64,000 nt of DNA. Source: Bradyrhizobium sp. BTAi1 (GTDB taxonomy: Bacteria > Pseudomonadota > Alphaproteobacteria > Rhizobiales > Xanthobacteraceae). Positions 33,281 to 43,085 of this stretch are shown one piece after another (the first letter of the stretch is position 1; each line of letters opens with the position of its first letter). The position numbers and the translations under genes are program-made. Where the stretch lies: assembly GCF_000015165.1 (NCBI RefSeq), contig NC_009485.1, positions 6,529,501 through 6,593,500 of the forward strand. The letters are read 5' to 3'. The notes beneath the pieces were generated by a model. That model worked only from the letters and a program-made list of their open reading frames with translations. It searched no databases and had not been told where the DNA came from.

Positions 33281-35224
33281 TCAACCCGCCTGCTTCACCC
33301 GCATGTACCACTCGACCAGCCGGCGGACCTGCCGCTCGGTGTAGCCGCGCTCGACCATGCGCTGGACGAAGTCGGCGTGCTTCTTCTCGGTCTCGCCGTC
33401 CTTCTTGGTGCCGAAGGAGATGACCGGCAGAAGGTCTTCGACCTGCGAGAATATCCTCTTTTCGATGACTTCGCGGATCTTTTCGTAGGAGGTCCAGGAC
33501 GGATTTTTTCCGCCATTCTGGGCCCGGGAGCGCAGCGAGAACTTGACAACCTCGTTGCGGAAGTCCTTCGGGTTGGCGATGCCGGCCGGCTTCTCGATCT
33601 TGGTCAGTTCCTGGTTCAACAGCTCGCGATTGAGCAACTGTCCCGTATCGGGATCCTTGAAGTCCTGATCCTCGATCCAGGCATCGGCATAATCGACGTA
33701 GCGGTCGAACAGGTTCTGGCCGTAATCGGAGTAGGATTCGAGATAGGCCTTCTGGATCTCGTGGCCGATGAATTCGGCATAGCGCGGCGCCAGATCGGCC
33801 TTGATGAATTCGAGATAGCGCTTCTCGATCTCCTCCGGCAACTGCTCACGCTTGATCGACTGCTCCAGCACATACATCAGATGCACGGCGTCGGCAGAGA
33901 CTTCCGACGTGTCGTGATTGTAGGTCGCCGCCAGCACCTTGAAGGCGAAGCGGGTGGAAATGCCGTCCATGCCCTCGTCGACGCCGGCGGCGTCGCGATA
34001 TTCCTGCACGCTGCGCGCCTTCGGATCGGACTCCTTGAGGCTCTCGCCGTCATAGACGCGCATCTTGGCGTAGAGCGTCGAGTTCTCATGCTTGCGCAGC
34101 CGCGACATCACCGAGAAGCGGGCCAGCGTGTCCAAGGTCGCCGGCGCGCAGGGTGCGGCAGCGAGCTCGGAGCCCTGGATCAGCTTCTCGTAGATCTTGC
34201 GCTCCTCGGTGACGCGCAGGCAGTACGGCACCTTGATCACGCAGATACGGTCGATGAAGGCCTCGTTGTTCTTGTTGGTCTTGAAGCTCTGCCACTCCGA
34301 CTCGTTGGAGTGGGCGAGGATCACGCCGTTGTAGGGGATCGCGCCGATATTCTCGGTGCCGATATAGTTGCCTTCCTGCGTCGCCGTCAGCAGGGGATGC
34401 AGCATCTTGATCGGCGCCTTGAACATCTCGACGAATTCGAGGATGCCCTGATTGGCGCGGTTGAGGCCGCCCGAATAGCTGTAGGCATCGGGATCGTTCT
34501 GCGCATAGGTTTCGAGCTTGCGGATGTCGACCTTGCCGACCAGCGAGGAGATGTCCTGGTTGTTCTCGTCGCCGGGCTCGGTCTTGGCAATGCCGATCTG
34601 GCGCAGCCGCGACGGCTGGATCTTGGCGACGCGGAATTGCGAGATGTCGCCGCCGAAGGCTTCGAGCCGCTTGTAGCACCACGGGCTCATCAGGCCGGTG
34701 AGACGGCGGCGTGGAATGCCGTACTTCTCTTCCAGCATCGGGCCCAAAGTGTCGGGGTCGAACAGGCTGAGTGGCGATTCGAACACCGGGCTCAGCTCAT
34801 CGCCGGCCTTCAGCACGTAGATGGGATGCACCTCCATCAGCTGCTTGAGCCGCTCGGACAGCGACGACTTGCCGCCGCCGACGGGACCCAGCAGATAAAG
34901 GATCTGCTTGCGCTCTTCCAAGCCCTGGGCGGCGTGGCGGAAGAAGCCAACGATGCGCTCGATCGTGTCTTCCATGCCGTAGAAGCCGGCGAAGGCAGGA
35001 TACAGGCGAACCGTCCGGTTCAAAAAAATACGGCCAAGGCGTGGGTCCTTGGCCGTGTCAATCATCTGAGGCTCACCGATCGCAGCTAGTAGTCGCTCAG
35101 CGGCGTTCGCGTATCGCATCGGGTCGGTTCGACACGATTCAAGGTATTCCTGCATCGACATGTCGGTCTGGCTTCGTGCCTCGAACGACCTCGCGAACGC
35201 GTTGAACAACGAATCGTTGTACAT
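33281..35224 (-). CDS. prkA: PrkA family serine protein kinase (YeaG-like)
   Basis: 647 residues. N-terminal AAA-like domain with Walker A GPVGGGKS (113-120) and a C-terminal PrkA kinase-like domain (after about 400). Family members phosphorylate proteins and are induced by stationary phase, nitrogen starvation and other stresses; recent work treats some as AAA proteases. GGAGAGGG precedes the ATG at 35224, and an EcfG-type promoter lies 36-61 bases upstream, giving a short leader. First gene of the prkA-yeaH-spoVR unit. Confidence 0.93.
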   Translation of the reverse strand: MYNDSLFNAFARSFEARSQTDMSMQEYLESCRTDPMRYANAAERLLAAIGEPQMIDTAKDPRLGRIFLNRTVRLYPAFAGFYGMEDTIERIVGFFRHAAQGLEERKQILYLLGPVGGGKSSLSERLKQLMEVHPIYVLKAGDELSPVFESPLSLFDPDTLGPMLEEKYGIPRRRLTGLMSPWCYKRLEAFGGDISQFRVAKIQPSRLRQIGIAKTEPGDENNQDISSLVGKVDIRKLETYAQNDPDAYSYSGGLNRANQGILEFVEMFKAPIKMLHPLLTATQEGNYIGTENIGAIPYNGVILAHSNESEWQSFKTNKNNEAFIDRICVIKVPYCLRVTEERKIYEKLIQGSELAAAPCAPATLDTLARFSVMSRLRKHENSTLYAKMRVYDGESLKESDPKARSVQEYRDAAGVDEGMDGISTRFAFKVLAATYNHDTSEVSADAVHLMYVLEQSIKREQLPEEIEKRYLEFIKADLAPRYAEFIGHEIQKAYLESYSDYGQNLFDRYVDYADAWIEDQDFKDPDTGQLLNRELLNQELTKIEKPAGIANPKDFRNEVVKFSLRSRAQNGGKNPSWTSYEKIREVIEKRIFSQVEDLLPVISFGTKKDGETEKKHADFVQRMVERGYTERQVRRLVEWYMRVKQAG

Positions 35225-35259
35225 GATCCCTCTCCACGTAGGTTCCGCCGCACTGCTGC

Positions 35260-35285
35260 AACGAGCCGAGATCGAAGTACGTTCC
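35260..35285 (-). promoter_or_regulatory. EcfG general-stress promoter for prkA
   Basis: On the minus strand GGAAC (35285-35281), 17 bases, then CGTT (35263-35260): an exact match to the alphaproteobacterial EcfG/RpoE2/SigT consensus GGAAC-N16/17-CGTT. Transcription would start near 35253, about 30 bases before the prkA start codon. Confidence 0.75.
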
Positions 35286-36371
35286 TCCGCTCTCGAACGA
35301 CTCAGAGTGAAGCGCGCTAGCCCCTATTGGGCACCCTCTTGGTCCTCTTCCGCAACGCAAAGTGCATGCAGCATATGCCCTATCAACATGCACTTCGCTC
35401 AATAGTTCGGCAAAACGGCGCCAATCGACCCTATTTGTAACCCATTGTCTCCGCTTCGCAACATCCGCAATACCCCGGCACCGTAGTCTTCCCGCGCGCG
35501 CAAGGCGTTGTGAAAGCACGTGAACCTGGCCCCGCGAAGCAGCAAAACAGTGTCTCTGTCGAGGTGAACCGCAAGTGAACGTCAATCTTTCTCTGCGAAG
35601 CGCGCGAAGATTGGAACGTTTTCGCCGTTCGTCGCCGTGATGCGCAGGAGTCACAGCTCGAGACAAACGATATCAGTCGCAGCACTCACCGCGCCGAAGA
35701 GCTGACTTGTGCGAACCTCTCGCTGCCGTCTCACGGGCGCGATGATTGACGTCAGCATCTTCACCTGACGCGTGAGATCCACGCTGCAATGGCCGGATCC
35801 GCCTGACGTCCAGGCTGAAGAGCCCGCACGCTGTCAACGTCGCGACCTTGCGCACCATCTCGGCACAGACCGACTCGGATGCGACGTCTGAAAATAGATG
35901 TGGTGCGCGCGTGGCGTTGCAAGGCGAAGGGCGACCATCGTGATACAGGCGCGGCCGGACACGCCGGGGAGCGCCGAGCAACGGCCGCCAAGCGTCACCA
36001 TCCATTTGAATGAAATCCATGCGAATGGCATCGACAGGTCAGCCCGGCTCTCGCGACCCCTCAGGCGCAGTGTCCGGAGCCCGCCCGGAGACGTGGCCAA
36101 TTCGCTGATCCCCTCGCGACCGGAAGCGCTGCGCCGCTCACCCAGCCCACCGAGCGCGACAACATTCCCCGCGCGCCGCCCCCTCCTGAGCCCCTATCCC
36201 GGCAATCTCCTCCGAGCAAGATCCGCTTGGGATTTCAGAGGGATCAATCCATTATGAATGGCGTTATCCGAAGACGTGACGCATAGTCGTTCATATGAGG
36301 TCCATGTCGGTCTGGCACGATGCCGGGACTGGAACCCAAGAAAAGCAAGCCGACGCACATAGATAGGCATC
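35286..36371. other. Gene-free stretch of about 1.1 kb between prkA and the pentose-phosphate operon
   Basis: No open frame here resembles a family or has a good start. It contains a perfect 9-bp inverted repeat (AAGTGCATG at 35360-35368, CATGCACTT at 35387-35395) about 75 bases upstream of the prkA -35 box, which may be an operator. The last 100 bases must hold the tal-pgi promoter, but no clear consensus is visible. Confidence 0.4.
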
Positions 36372-39218
36372 ATGAACCCGGTCAAAGCTCTCGAACAACA
36401 CGGCCAGGCGGTCTGGCTCGATTTCCTCGCGCGCGGCTTTGTCGCCAAGGGCGACTTGAAGCGGCTGATCGACGAGGACGGCGTCAAAGGCGTCACCTCC
36501 AACCCGGCGATCTTCGAGAAGGCCATCGGCAGCTCGGACGAATATGACGCCCCCATTGCCAAAGCCTTGAAGGGCGGCGACCGCTCCCCGACGCAGCTGT
36601 TCGAAGCGGTCGCGGTCGAGGACATCCAGAACGCCGCTGACGTTCTCCGGCCAGTCTATGACAGCTTCAACGGCAATGACGGCTTCGTGAGCCTCGAAGT
36701 ATCGCCCTATCTGGCGATGGACGCCAAGGGGACGATCGCCGAAGCCGAGCAGCTGTGGAAGGCGGTCGACCGGCGGAACTTGATGATCAAGGTGCCGGCG
36801 ACGGAGGCCTGCCTGCCGGCCATCCAGCACCTGATCTCCCGGGGAATCAGCGTCAACATCACGCTATTGTTCGCGCAGGAGGTCTACCGGCAGGTCGCCG
36901 AGGCCTATCTCGCCGGCCTTGAAGCGTATGTCGCCGATGGCGGCGATCCGTCGCATGTCGCTAGCGTGGCCTCGTTCTTCGTCAGCCGCATCGACAGCGT
37001 CGTCGACAAGCAGCTCGACGAGAAGATCGCGCAGGCCAACGATCCGACCGAGAAGGAGCGGCTGACCGCGCTCAAGGGCAAGATCGCCATCGCCAACGCC
37101 AAGATGGCCTACCAGGACTACAAGCGCCTGTTCTCCGGTGCGCGCTGGGAGCGGCTGGCGGCCAAGGGCGCCAAGCCGCAGCGGCTGCTCTGGGCCTCCA
37201 CCGGCACCAAGAACAAGGACTACAGCGACGTTCTCTATGTCGAGGAGTTGATCGGTCCCAACACCGTCAACACCGTGCCGCCGGCGACCTTGGACGCCTT
37301 CCGCGACCACGGCAAGGTCCGCGACAGCCTCGAAGAGGACGTCGAGGCGGCTCAGGCGGCGCTCGAAGCGCTGGCCAAGACCGGCATCTCGCTCGACGAG
37401 ATCACCGCGGAGCTGGTGATCGACGGCGTCAAGCAGTTCGCCGACGCCGCCGACAAGCTCTATGGCGCGGTCGCGCACAAGCGCGCAGTCGTGCTCGGCG
37501 AGCGACTTGGGCAGCAGTCGATCGCGGTTGCTGCTGATCTCGACAAGAAGGTCCAGGCCGCGACCGAGGATTGGCGCAAGACCGCCAAGATCCGCCGGCT
37601 CTGGCACAAGGATTCCTCGGTCTGGACCGGCAAGGACGAGCACAAATGGCTGGGCTGGCTGACCTGCGTCGAGAAAGCCGACATCGCCGACTATGAAGAT
37701 TACGCCCAGCGCGTGAAGGGGCAGAAGTTCTCCGATGCCGTCGTGCTCGGCATGGGCGGCTCCAGCCTCGGGCCGGAGGTGCTCGCCAGGACCTTCCCGC
37801 GCAAGGCCGGCTTCCCCAGGCTGCACGTGCTCGACTCCACCGACCCGGCGCAGGTGCGCGCGATGGAAAAGGCCATCGATATTTCAAAGACGGTGTTCAT
37901 CGTCTCCTCGAAATCCGGCGGCACCACCGAGCCGAATGCGATGAAGGACTATTTCTTCGCCCGCGTCAGCGAGGCGATCGGGGCAAACAAGGCCGGTCAT
38001 CGCTTCATTGCCGTCACCGATCCCGGCTCATCGCTGGAGAAGGCAGCCAAAGCACAAGGCTTCGCGCGCGTCTTCCACGGCGAGCCCTCGATCGGCGGCC
38101 GCTACTCGGTGTTGTCGCCCTTCGGCCTGGTGCCGGCGGCCACCGCCGGCATCGACGTGCGCAAGCTGGTCACCAACGCGCAGGCGATGGTGCGCTCCTG
38201 CGGCCCCGACGTGCCGCCGCTGCAGAACCCCGGGGTACAGCTCGGTCTGGCGATGGGTCTTGCCGGCCTGGACGGCCGCGACAAGGTGACGATCTTCGCC
38301 TCGCCGAGGATCGCTGATTTCGGCGCCTGGGCAGAGCAGCTGATCGCGGAATCCACCGGCAAGGAAGGCAAGGGCCTGATCCCGATCGATGGCGAGCCCA
38401 TCGGCGATCCTGCCGACTATGGCAGCGACCGCTTCTTCATCGACATCAGGGTCGAGGGCGACGACATCCCCGATCACGACGCGAAGCTCGCCGCGCTGGA
38501 AGACGCCGGTCATCCGGTGGTCCGCATCGTCATCAGCTCGATCGATCAGCTCGGGCAGGAGTTCTTCCGTTGGGAAATGGCGACCGCCGTCGCCGGCGCC
38601 GCGCTCGGCATCAACCCGTTCGACCAGCCGGATGTCGAATCCGCCAAGATCAAAACCCGCGAGCTGACGGCAGCGTTCGAGCAGACCGGCGCGCTTCCCG
38701 CCGAAGAGCCGGTCATTTCGGTCAAGGGCTGCGAGCTCTATACGGACGCGCAGAATGCCGAGAGCCTGCGCGAGCATGGCGCGGACGGAACGCTCGCCTC
38801 CTGGCTGAAGGCCCATCTCGGCCGCGCAAGCGACGGCGACTACATCGCTCTGCTCGGCTATATCGAGCACAATGGCGCCAACACCGACGCCCTGCAACGG
38901 ATCAGGCTCAAGCTGCGCGACGCCAAACACCTCGCCACCTGCGCCGAGTTCGGGCCACGCTTCCTGCACTCCACCGGGCAGGCCTATAAGGGCGGACCGG
39001 ACAGCGGCGTGTTTCTGCAGATCACCGCCGATGATGCCCAGGATCTGCCGATCCCTGGCCAGAAGGCGAGCTTCGGCGTGATCAAGGCAGCGCAAGCGCG
39101 CGGCGATTTCGATGTCCTCACCGAACGCGGCCGGCGCGCATTGCGGGTGCACCTGAAGGGCAATCTCAAATCGGGCCTGAAGATGCTCGACAGCGCCATC
39201 ACCGAAGCACTGAGCTAG
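36372..39218 (+). CDS. tal-pgi: Bifunctional transaldolase / phosphoglucose isomerase
   Basis: 948 residues. Residues 1-360 are transaldolase: VTSNPAIFEKAI, the Schiff-base Lys140 in NLMIKVPATEA, and SVNITLLFAQEVY. Residues about 400-945 are phosphoglucose isomerase (SIS fold): VVLGMGGSSLGPEVLARTF and IVSSKSGGTTEPNAMKDYF. The fusion links sedoheptulose-7-P + glyceraldehyde-3-P exchange with fructose-6-P/glucose-6-P interconversion, returning the transaldolase product to glucose-6-P for the oxidative branch encoded downstream. Such fusions are known in rhizobia. Gap to gnd is 15 bases. Confidence 0.93.
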   Translation: MNPVKALEQHGQAVWLDFLARGFVAKGDLKRLIDEDGVKGVTSNPAIFEKAIGSSDEYDAPIAKALKGGDRSPTQLFEAVAVEDIQNAADVLRPVYDSFNGNDGFVSLEVSPYLAMDAKGTIAEAEQLWKAVDRRNLMIKVPATEACLPAIQHLISRGISVNITLLFAQEVYRQVAEAYLAGLEAYVADGGDPSHVASVASFFVSRIDSVVDKQLDEKIAQANDPTEKERLTALKGKIAIANAKMAYQDYKRLFSGARWERLAAKGAKPQRLLWASTGTKNKDYSDVLYVEELIGPNTVNTVPPATLDAFRDHGKVRDSLEEDVEAAQAALEALAKTGISLDEITAELVIDGVKQFADAADKLYGAVAHKRAVVLGERLGQQSIAVAADLDKKVQAATEDWRKTAKIRRLWHKDSSVWTGKDEHKWLGWLTCVEKADIADYEDYAQRVKGQKFSDAVVLGMGGSSLGPEVLARTFPRKAGFPRLHVLDSTDPAQVRAMEKAIDISKTVFIVSSKSGGTTEPNAMKDYFFARVSEAIGANKAGHRFIAVTDPGSSLEKAAKAQGFARVFHGEPSIGGRYSVLSPFGLVPAATAGIDVRKLVTNAQAMVRSCGPDVPPLQNPGVQLGLAMGLAGLDGRDKVTIFASPRIADFGAWAEQLIAESTGKEGKGLIPIDGEPIGDPADYGSDRFFIDIRVEGDDIPDHDAKLAALEDAGHPVVRIVISSIDQLGQEFFRWEMATAVAGAALGINPFDQPDVESAKIKTRELTAAFEQTGALPAEEPVISVKGCELYTDAQNAESLREHGADGTLASWLKAHLGRASDGDYIALLGYIEHNGANTDALQRIRLKLRDAKHLATCAEFGPRFLHSTGQAYKGGPDSGVFLQITADDAQDLPIPGQKASFGVIKAAQARGDFDVLTERGRRALRVHLKGNLKSGLKMLDSAITEALS

Positions 39219-39233
39219 GAAGGGCCCGCATCG

Positions 39234-40271
39234 ATGCAATTGGGAATGATTGGTCTCGGGCGGATGGGCGGCAACATCGTTCGCCGCCTGATGCGCGCGG
39301 GACATTCCTGCGTGGTCTATGATCGCGATGCCAAGGCGGTCGCCGCGCTGGTCTCCGAAGGCGCCACTGGCGCCGCGAGCCTGGACGACTTCGTCGGCAA
39401 GCTCGCGGCACCACGCCACGCCTGGATCATGCTGCCGGCCGGCAAGATCACCGAAGCCACCGTCGAGCAACTGACCGAATTGATGGCCGCCGATGACGTG
39501 ATCATCGACGGCGGCAACAGCTTCTGGCAGGACGACGTCCGCCGCGGCAAGGCGCTCAGCGAACGCGGGCTGCATTATGTCGACGTCGGCACCTCCGGCG
39601 GCGTCTGGGGACTTGAGCGCGGCTATTGCATGATGATCGGCGGCGACAAGGCGGTGGTCGACCGGCTCGATCCGATCTTCGCCACGCTGGCGCCCGGCAT
39701 CGGCGACATCCCGCGCACACCGGGCCGTGACGGACGCGATCCGCGTGTCGAGCAGGGCTACATCCATGCCGGCCCCACCGGCGCCGGCCATTTCGTCAAG
39801 ATGATCCACAATGGCATCGAATACGGTCTGATGCAGGCCTATGCGGAAGGCTTCGACATTCTGAGGAATGCGAACAGCGAGGCGCTGCCCGAGGCGCATC
39901 GCTTCAACTTCGATCTCGCCGATGTCGCCGAGGTCTGGCGCCGCGGCAGCGTCATTCCGTCCTGGCTGCTCGACCTCACGGCAAGCGCGCTGGCGCGCCA
40001 GCCGGGACTAGACAAATATTCCGGCTATGTCGAGGATTCCGGCGAGGGCCGCTGGACGGTCAATGCCGCGATCGACGAGGCTGTCCCGGCCGAGGTGCTG
40101 ACCGCGGCGCTGTTCGCCCGCTTCCGCTCCCGCCAGGAGCATACCTTCGCGGAGAAGATTCTGTCAGCCATGCGCGAGGGCTTCGGCGGACATAAGGAGC
40201 CCGAGCAGCATCCCGATCCAGCGCGGCAGAGCGCGCCGGAGATCGTCAAGCCGAAGGCGGACCGCGCGTGA
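39234..40271 (+). CDS. gnd: 6-phosphogluconate dehydrogenase, short decarboxylating form
   Basis: 345 residues, the short form (the long one is about 470). N-terminal Rossmann motif MIGLGRMGGNIVRRL, IIDGGNSFWQDD, DVGTSGGVWGLERGYCMMIGG and the catalytic HAGPTGAGHFVKMIHNGIEYG. It oxidises 6-phosphogluconate to ribulose-5-P and CO2; short forms often prefer NAD. Its stop overlaps the GTG start of zwf. Confidence 0.92.
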   Translation: MQLGMIGLGRMGGNIVRRLMRAGHSCVVYDRDAKAVAALVSEGATGAASLDDFVGKLAAPRHAWIMLPAGKITEATVEQLTELMAADDVIIDGGNSFWQDDVRRGKALSERGLHYVDVGTSGGVWGLERGYCMMIGGDKAVVDRLDPIFATLAPGIGDIPRTPGRDGRDPRVEQGYIHAGPTGAGHFVKMIHNGIEYGLMQAYAEGFDILRNANSEALPEAHRFNFDLADVAEVWRRGSVIPSWLLDLTASALARQPGLDKYSGYVEDSGEGRWTVNAAIDEAVPAEVLTAALFARFRSRQEHTFAEKILSAMREGFGGHKEPEQHPDPARQSAPEIVKPKADRA

Positions 40272-41791
40272 CTCCCTTGCATCCGCACCAGCCGCCTCAC
40301 CAGAAGCCCGACGCCTGCGCCTTCGTGATCTTCGGCGTGACCGGCGACCTCACCCATCGCCTGGTGCTGCCGTCGCTGTACAATCTCGCCGCCGGAAATC
40401 TGCTGCCGGATCGGTTCTGCATCGTCGGCATCGCCCGCAAGGGCATGTCGAGCGAGCAGCTGCGCGTCAATCTGATGGAGGGCCTGCGCAAATACGCGAC
40501 GCGTCCGGTCGAGGACGAGATCGCCCAGCGCCTGCTGCAATGCGTGACCGCGATCGAAGCCGATCCGAAGGAGCCGGACAGTTTCGATCAGTTGAAGGAG
40601 CGACTGGAGAAGCTGGAGGCCGCGCGGGAGACCCATGGCAACCGGCTGTTCTATCTGGCGACGCCGCCTGCCGCCTTCGCGCCGATCGCGCAGCAGCTCG
40701 GCCGCGTCGGGCTGTTGAAGGAGGACGGCAAGGCCTGGCGCCGCCTGGTGGTCGAAAAGCCGTTCGGCACCGATCTGGCGTCGGCGAAAAAACTCAACGA
40801 TCAGTTGCTCGAGCTCGTGACCGAGCACCAGATCTATCGGATCGATCACTATCTCGGCAAAGAGACGGTGCAGAACATCCTGGTGCTGCGCTTCGCCAAC
40901 GGCATGTTCGAGCCGATCTGGAACAGGCATCACATCGATCACGTGCAGATCACCGTCGAGGAGAAGCTCGGCGTCGGCACCCGCGGCAGTTTCTATGACG
41001 CCACCGGCGCGCTGCGCGACATGGTGCCGAACCATCTGTTTCAGCTGCTCTCGCTGGTCGCGATGGAGCCGCCCGCACGCTTCGATGCGCACACCGTGCG
41101 GTCCGAAAAGGCGGAGGTGCTCTCGGCCATCCAGCCGCTCAGCGAGCAGGAAGCACTGCTGAACTCCGTGCGCGGCCAATACAAGGCAGGGCTGGTGGGC
41201 GACACCGAACTGCCCGACTATCGCAACACCAAGGATGTGAGCGCCGACAGCGCGACCGAGACCTATGCGGCGCTGAAGCTGACCATCGACAATTGGCGCT
41301 GGGCGGGCGTGCCGTTCTATCTGCGCACCGGCAAGGCGCTGGGCGCCAAGCGCACCGAGGTCGCGATCAAATTCCGCCAGGCGCCGTTCGCGATGTTCAG
41401 CTGCACGCCGATCGACACGCTGGCGGAGAACTATCTCGTCATCGGCATCGAGCCGACCCAGAGCATCACCTTGCAGTTCAACACCAAGATCCCCGGCCCG
41501 ACCATCCGCACCGACGGCGTGCAGATGAAGTTCAACTACAAGGACTATTTCCAGGCCGAGCCCGCCACCGGCTACGAGACGCTGATCTATGACTGCATGA
41601 TCGGCGACAACATCCTGTTCCAGCGCGCCGACAGCGTCGAGGCCGGCTGGAAGGCCGTGGAGCCGTTCATCGAAGCCTGGAAGAAGGCCGGCCGCGACGG
41701 TCTGCATACGTACGAAGCGGGAAGCGAAGGGCCCAAGGCGGCAGCCGATCTGCTCGCGCGCGACGGCCGCAGTTGGCGAAAGCTGGCCTAA
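40268..41791 (+). CDS. zwf: Glucose-6-phosphate dehydrogenase
   Basis: 507 residues from a GTG overlapping the gnd stop (GTGA). FGVTGDLTHRLVLPSLYNL is the nucleotide-binding start, VVEKPFGTDL follows, and the active site RIDHYLGKE is at 191-199. It makes 6-phosphogluconolactone and NAD(P)H, which the downstream lactonase-kinase fusion and gnd process. Cytoplasmic. Only 4 bases separate it from the next gene. Confidence 0.95.
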   Translation: MTPLHPHQPPHQKPDACAFVIFGVTGDLTHRLVLPSLYNLAAGNLLPDRFCIVGIARKGMSSEQLRVNLMEGLRKYATRPVEDEIAQRLLQCVTAIEADPKEPDSFDQLKERLEKLEAARETHGNRLFYLATPPAAFAPIAQQLGRVGLLKEDGKAWRRLVVEKPFGTDLASAKKLNDQLLELVTEHQIYRIDHYLGKETVQNILVLRFANGMFEPIWNRHHIDHVQITVEEKLGVGTRGSFYDATGALRDMVPNHLFQLLSLVAMEPPARFDAHTVRSEKAEVLSAIQPLSEQEALLNSVRGQYKAGLVGDTELPDYRNTKDVSADSATETYAALKLTIDNWRWAGVPFYLRTGKALGAKRTEVAIKFRQAPFAMFSCTPIDTLAENYLVIGIEPTQSITLQFNTKIPGPTIRTDGVQMKFNYKDYFQAEPATGYETLIYDCMIGDNILFQRADSVEAGWKAVEPFIEAWKKAGRDGLHTYEAGSEGPKAAADLLARDGRSWRKLA

Positions 41792-41795
41792 AGCC

Positions 41796-43085
41796 ATGGG
41801 CCCGCCCTCTCCCGAACTGGTGCGCGTCGCCGACAAGGCGGCGATGGCGCGGACTGCCGCCGATCTCCTGCTGGCGCGGATCGCCGAAAATGCCGGCCGG
41901 ATCGCGATCTGCCTGACCGGCGGCTCGAGTCCCAAGCAGCTCTACGAGCTGCTGGCGACGCAGGCCTATCGCGACCGCATCCCCTGGCCGCGCGTGCACT
42001 GGTTCATCGGCGACGAACGGTTCGTCCCGGCAGGCGACGCCCTGCACAACATGACCATGGCGCGCCACGCCTTCCTTGATGCCTGCGCGCCCGCCGCCAA
42101 TATCCATCCGATCCCCACGGATACGGGCAGTCCCAAACGCAGCGCGAACGCCTATGCGCGCGAGCTGATCACATTCTACGGCGCCGACCAGCTCGATCCG
42201 GCCCGGCCCTTGTTCGACGTCGTACTGCTCGGTATCGGTCCCGACGGCCACGTGGCCTCGCTGTTTCCAGGCTACCCCGCCGTCGAGGTCCGGGACCGCT
42301 GGGTGGTGGGCGTGGACCAAGCCCATGTCGCGCCCTTCGTGCCGCGGGTCAGCCTGACACTGCCGGCCCTCGCCTCCTGCCGCACCATGCTGTTCGAGGT
42401 GGCGGGCGCCGACAAGCAACCGATCCTGACCCGGGTGCTGGCCGGCGAGGACCTGCCGGCCAATCGCGCCCGCTCGACCCATGAGACGACGTTCCTCATC
42501 GATGCGGCGGCGTGGCCGGAGACTGCGGCGGATCGATCACCGCCCGGGCTTCCGCATGCGCTCATCGTCATGGGTGTTTCAAGCTCAGGAAAGAGCACGG
42601 TCGGGCAAGCGCTCGGCCGGCGCCTCGGCTGGCGCTTCGAGGATGGCGACAGTTTCCACCCGCCGGCCAATGTCGCCAAGATGAGCGCGGGCCAGCCCCT
42701 CACCGACGCGGATCGCTGGCCCTGGCTGCAGGCGATCGCCGACGAGATTGCGCGCTGTCGCGCCCAGGGTGAGCCCATCATCATCGCCTGCTCGGCGCTC
42801 AAGAAGGCCTATCGCAAGATCCTGGTCGGCGATTGCGGCGACGTCCGGCTGGTCTATCTCGAAGGGGATCGGGAGCTGATCGGCGACAGGATGGGCCACC
42901 GCAAAGGGCATTTCATGCCGACCGGCCTGCTCGACAGCCAATTCGCGACGCTGGAACCACCGGGCGTCGACGAGCATCCTGTCACGGTTTCGGTCGACGC
43001 GCCGGTCGAGACCATCGTCGACGATATCCTGCAACAGCTTCACATCGGTCAGGACCGCCCTGACTGCGAATGGAACGGCTCATGA
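41796..43085 (+). CDS. pgl-gntK: Fusion of 6-phosphogluconolactonase and gluconokinase
   Basis: 429 residues in one uninterrupted frame. Residues 1-245 are 6-phosphogluconolactonase: ICLTGGSSPKQLYELLA, WFIGDERFV and LLGIGPDGHVASLFPG (144-159). Residues 253-420 are a gluconokinase of the GntK/IdnK type: Walker A MGVSSSGKSTVG (259-270), EDGDSFHPPANVAKMSAGQPL and a Lys/His-rich RMGHRKGHFMP. Both halves yield 6-phosphogluconate, one by lactone hydrolysis and the other from gluconate and ATP, so the fusion gathers two supply routes for gnd. The stop overlaps the next start (ATGA). Confidence 0.92.
   Translation: MGPPSPELVRVADKAAMARTAADLLLARIAENAGRIAICLTGGSSPKQLYELLATQAYRDRIPWPRVHWFIGDERFVPAGDALHNMTMARHAFLDACAPAANIHPIPTDTGSPKRSANAYARELITFYGADQLDPARPLFDVVLLGIGPDGHVASLFPGYPAVEVRDRWVVGVDQAHVAPFVPRVSLTLPALASCRTMLFEVAGADKQPILTRVLAGEDLPANRARSTHETTFLIDAAAWPETAADRSPPGLPHALIVMGVSSSGKSTVGQALGRRLGWRFEDGDSFHPPANVAKMSAGQPLTDADRWPWLQAIADEIARCRAQGEPIIIACSALKKAYRKILVGDCGDVRLVYLEGDRELIGDRMGHRKGHFMPTGLLDSQFATLEPPGVDEHPVTVSVDAPVETIVDDILQQLHIGQDRPDCEWNGS

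Noticed and set aside
36290..36371. TGGCACG at about 36322 as a sigma-54 site for tal-pgi
   Set aside because: No TTGCA at the required distance; the region reads CGGGA there.
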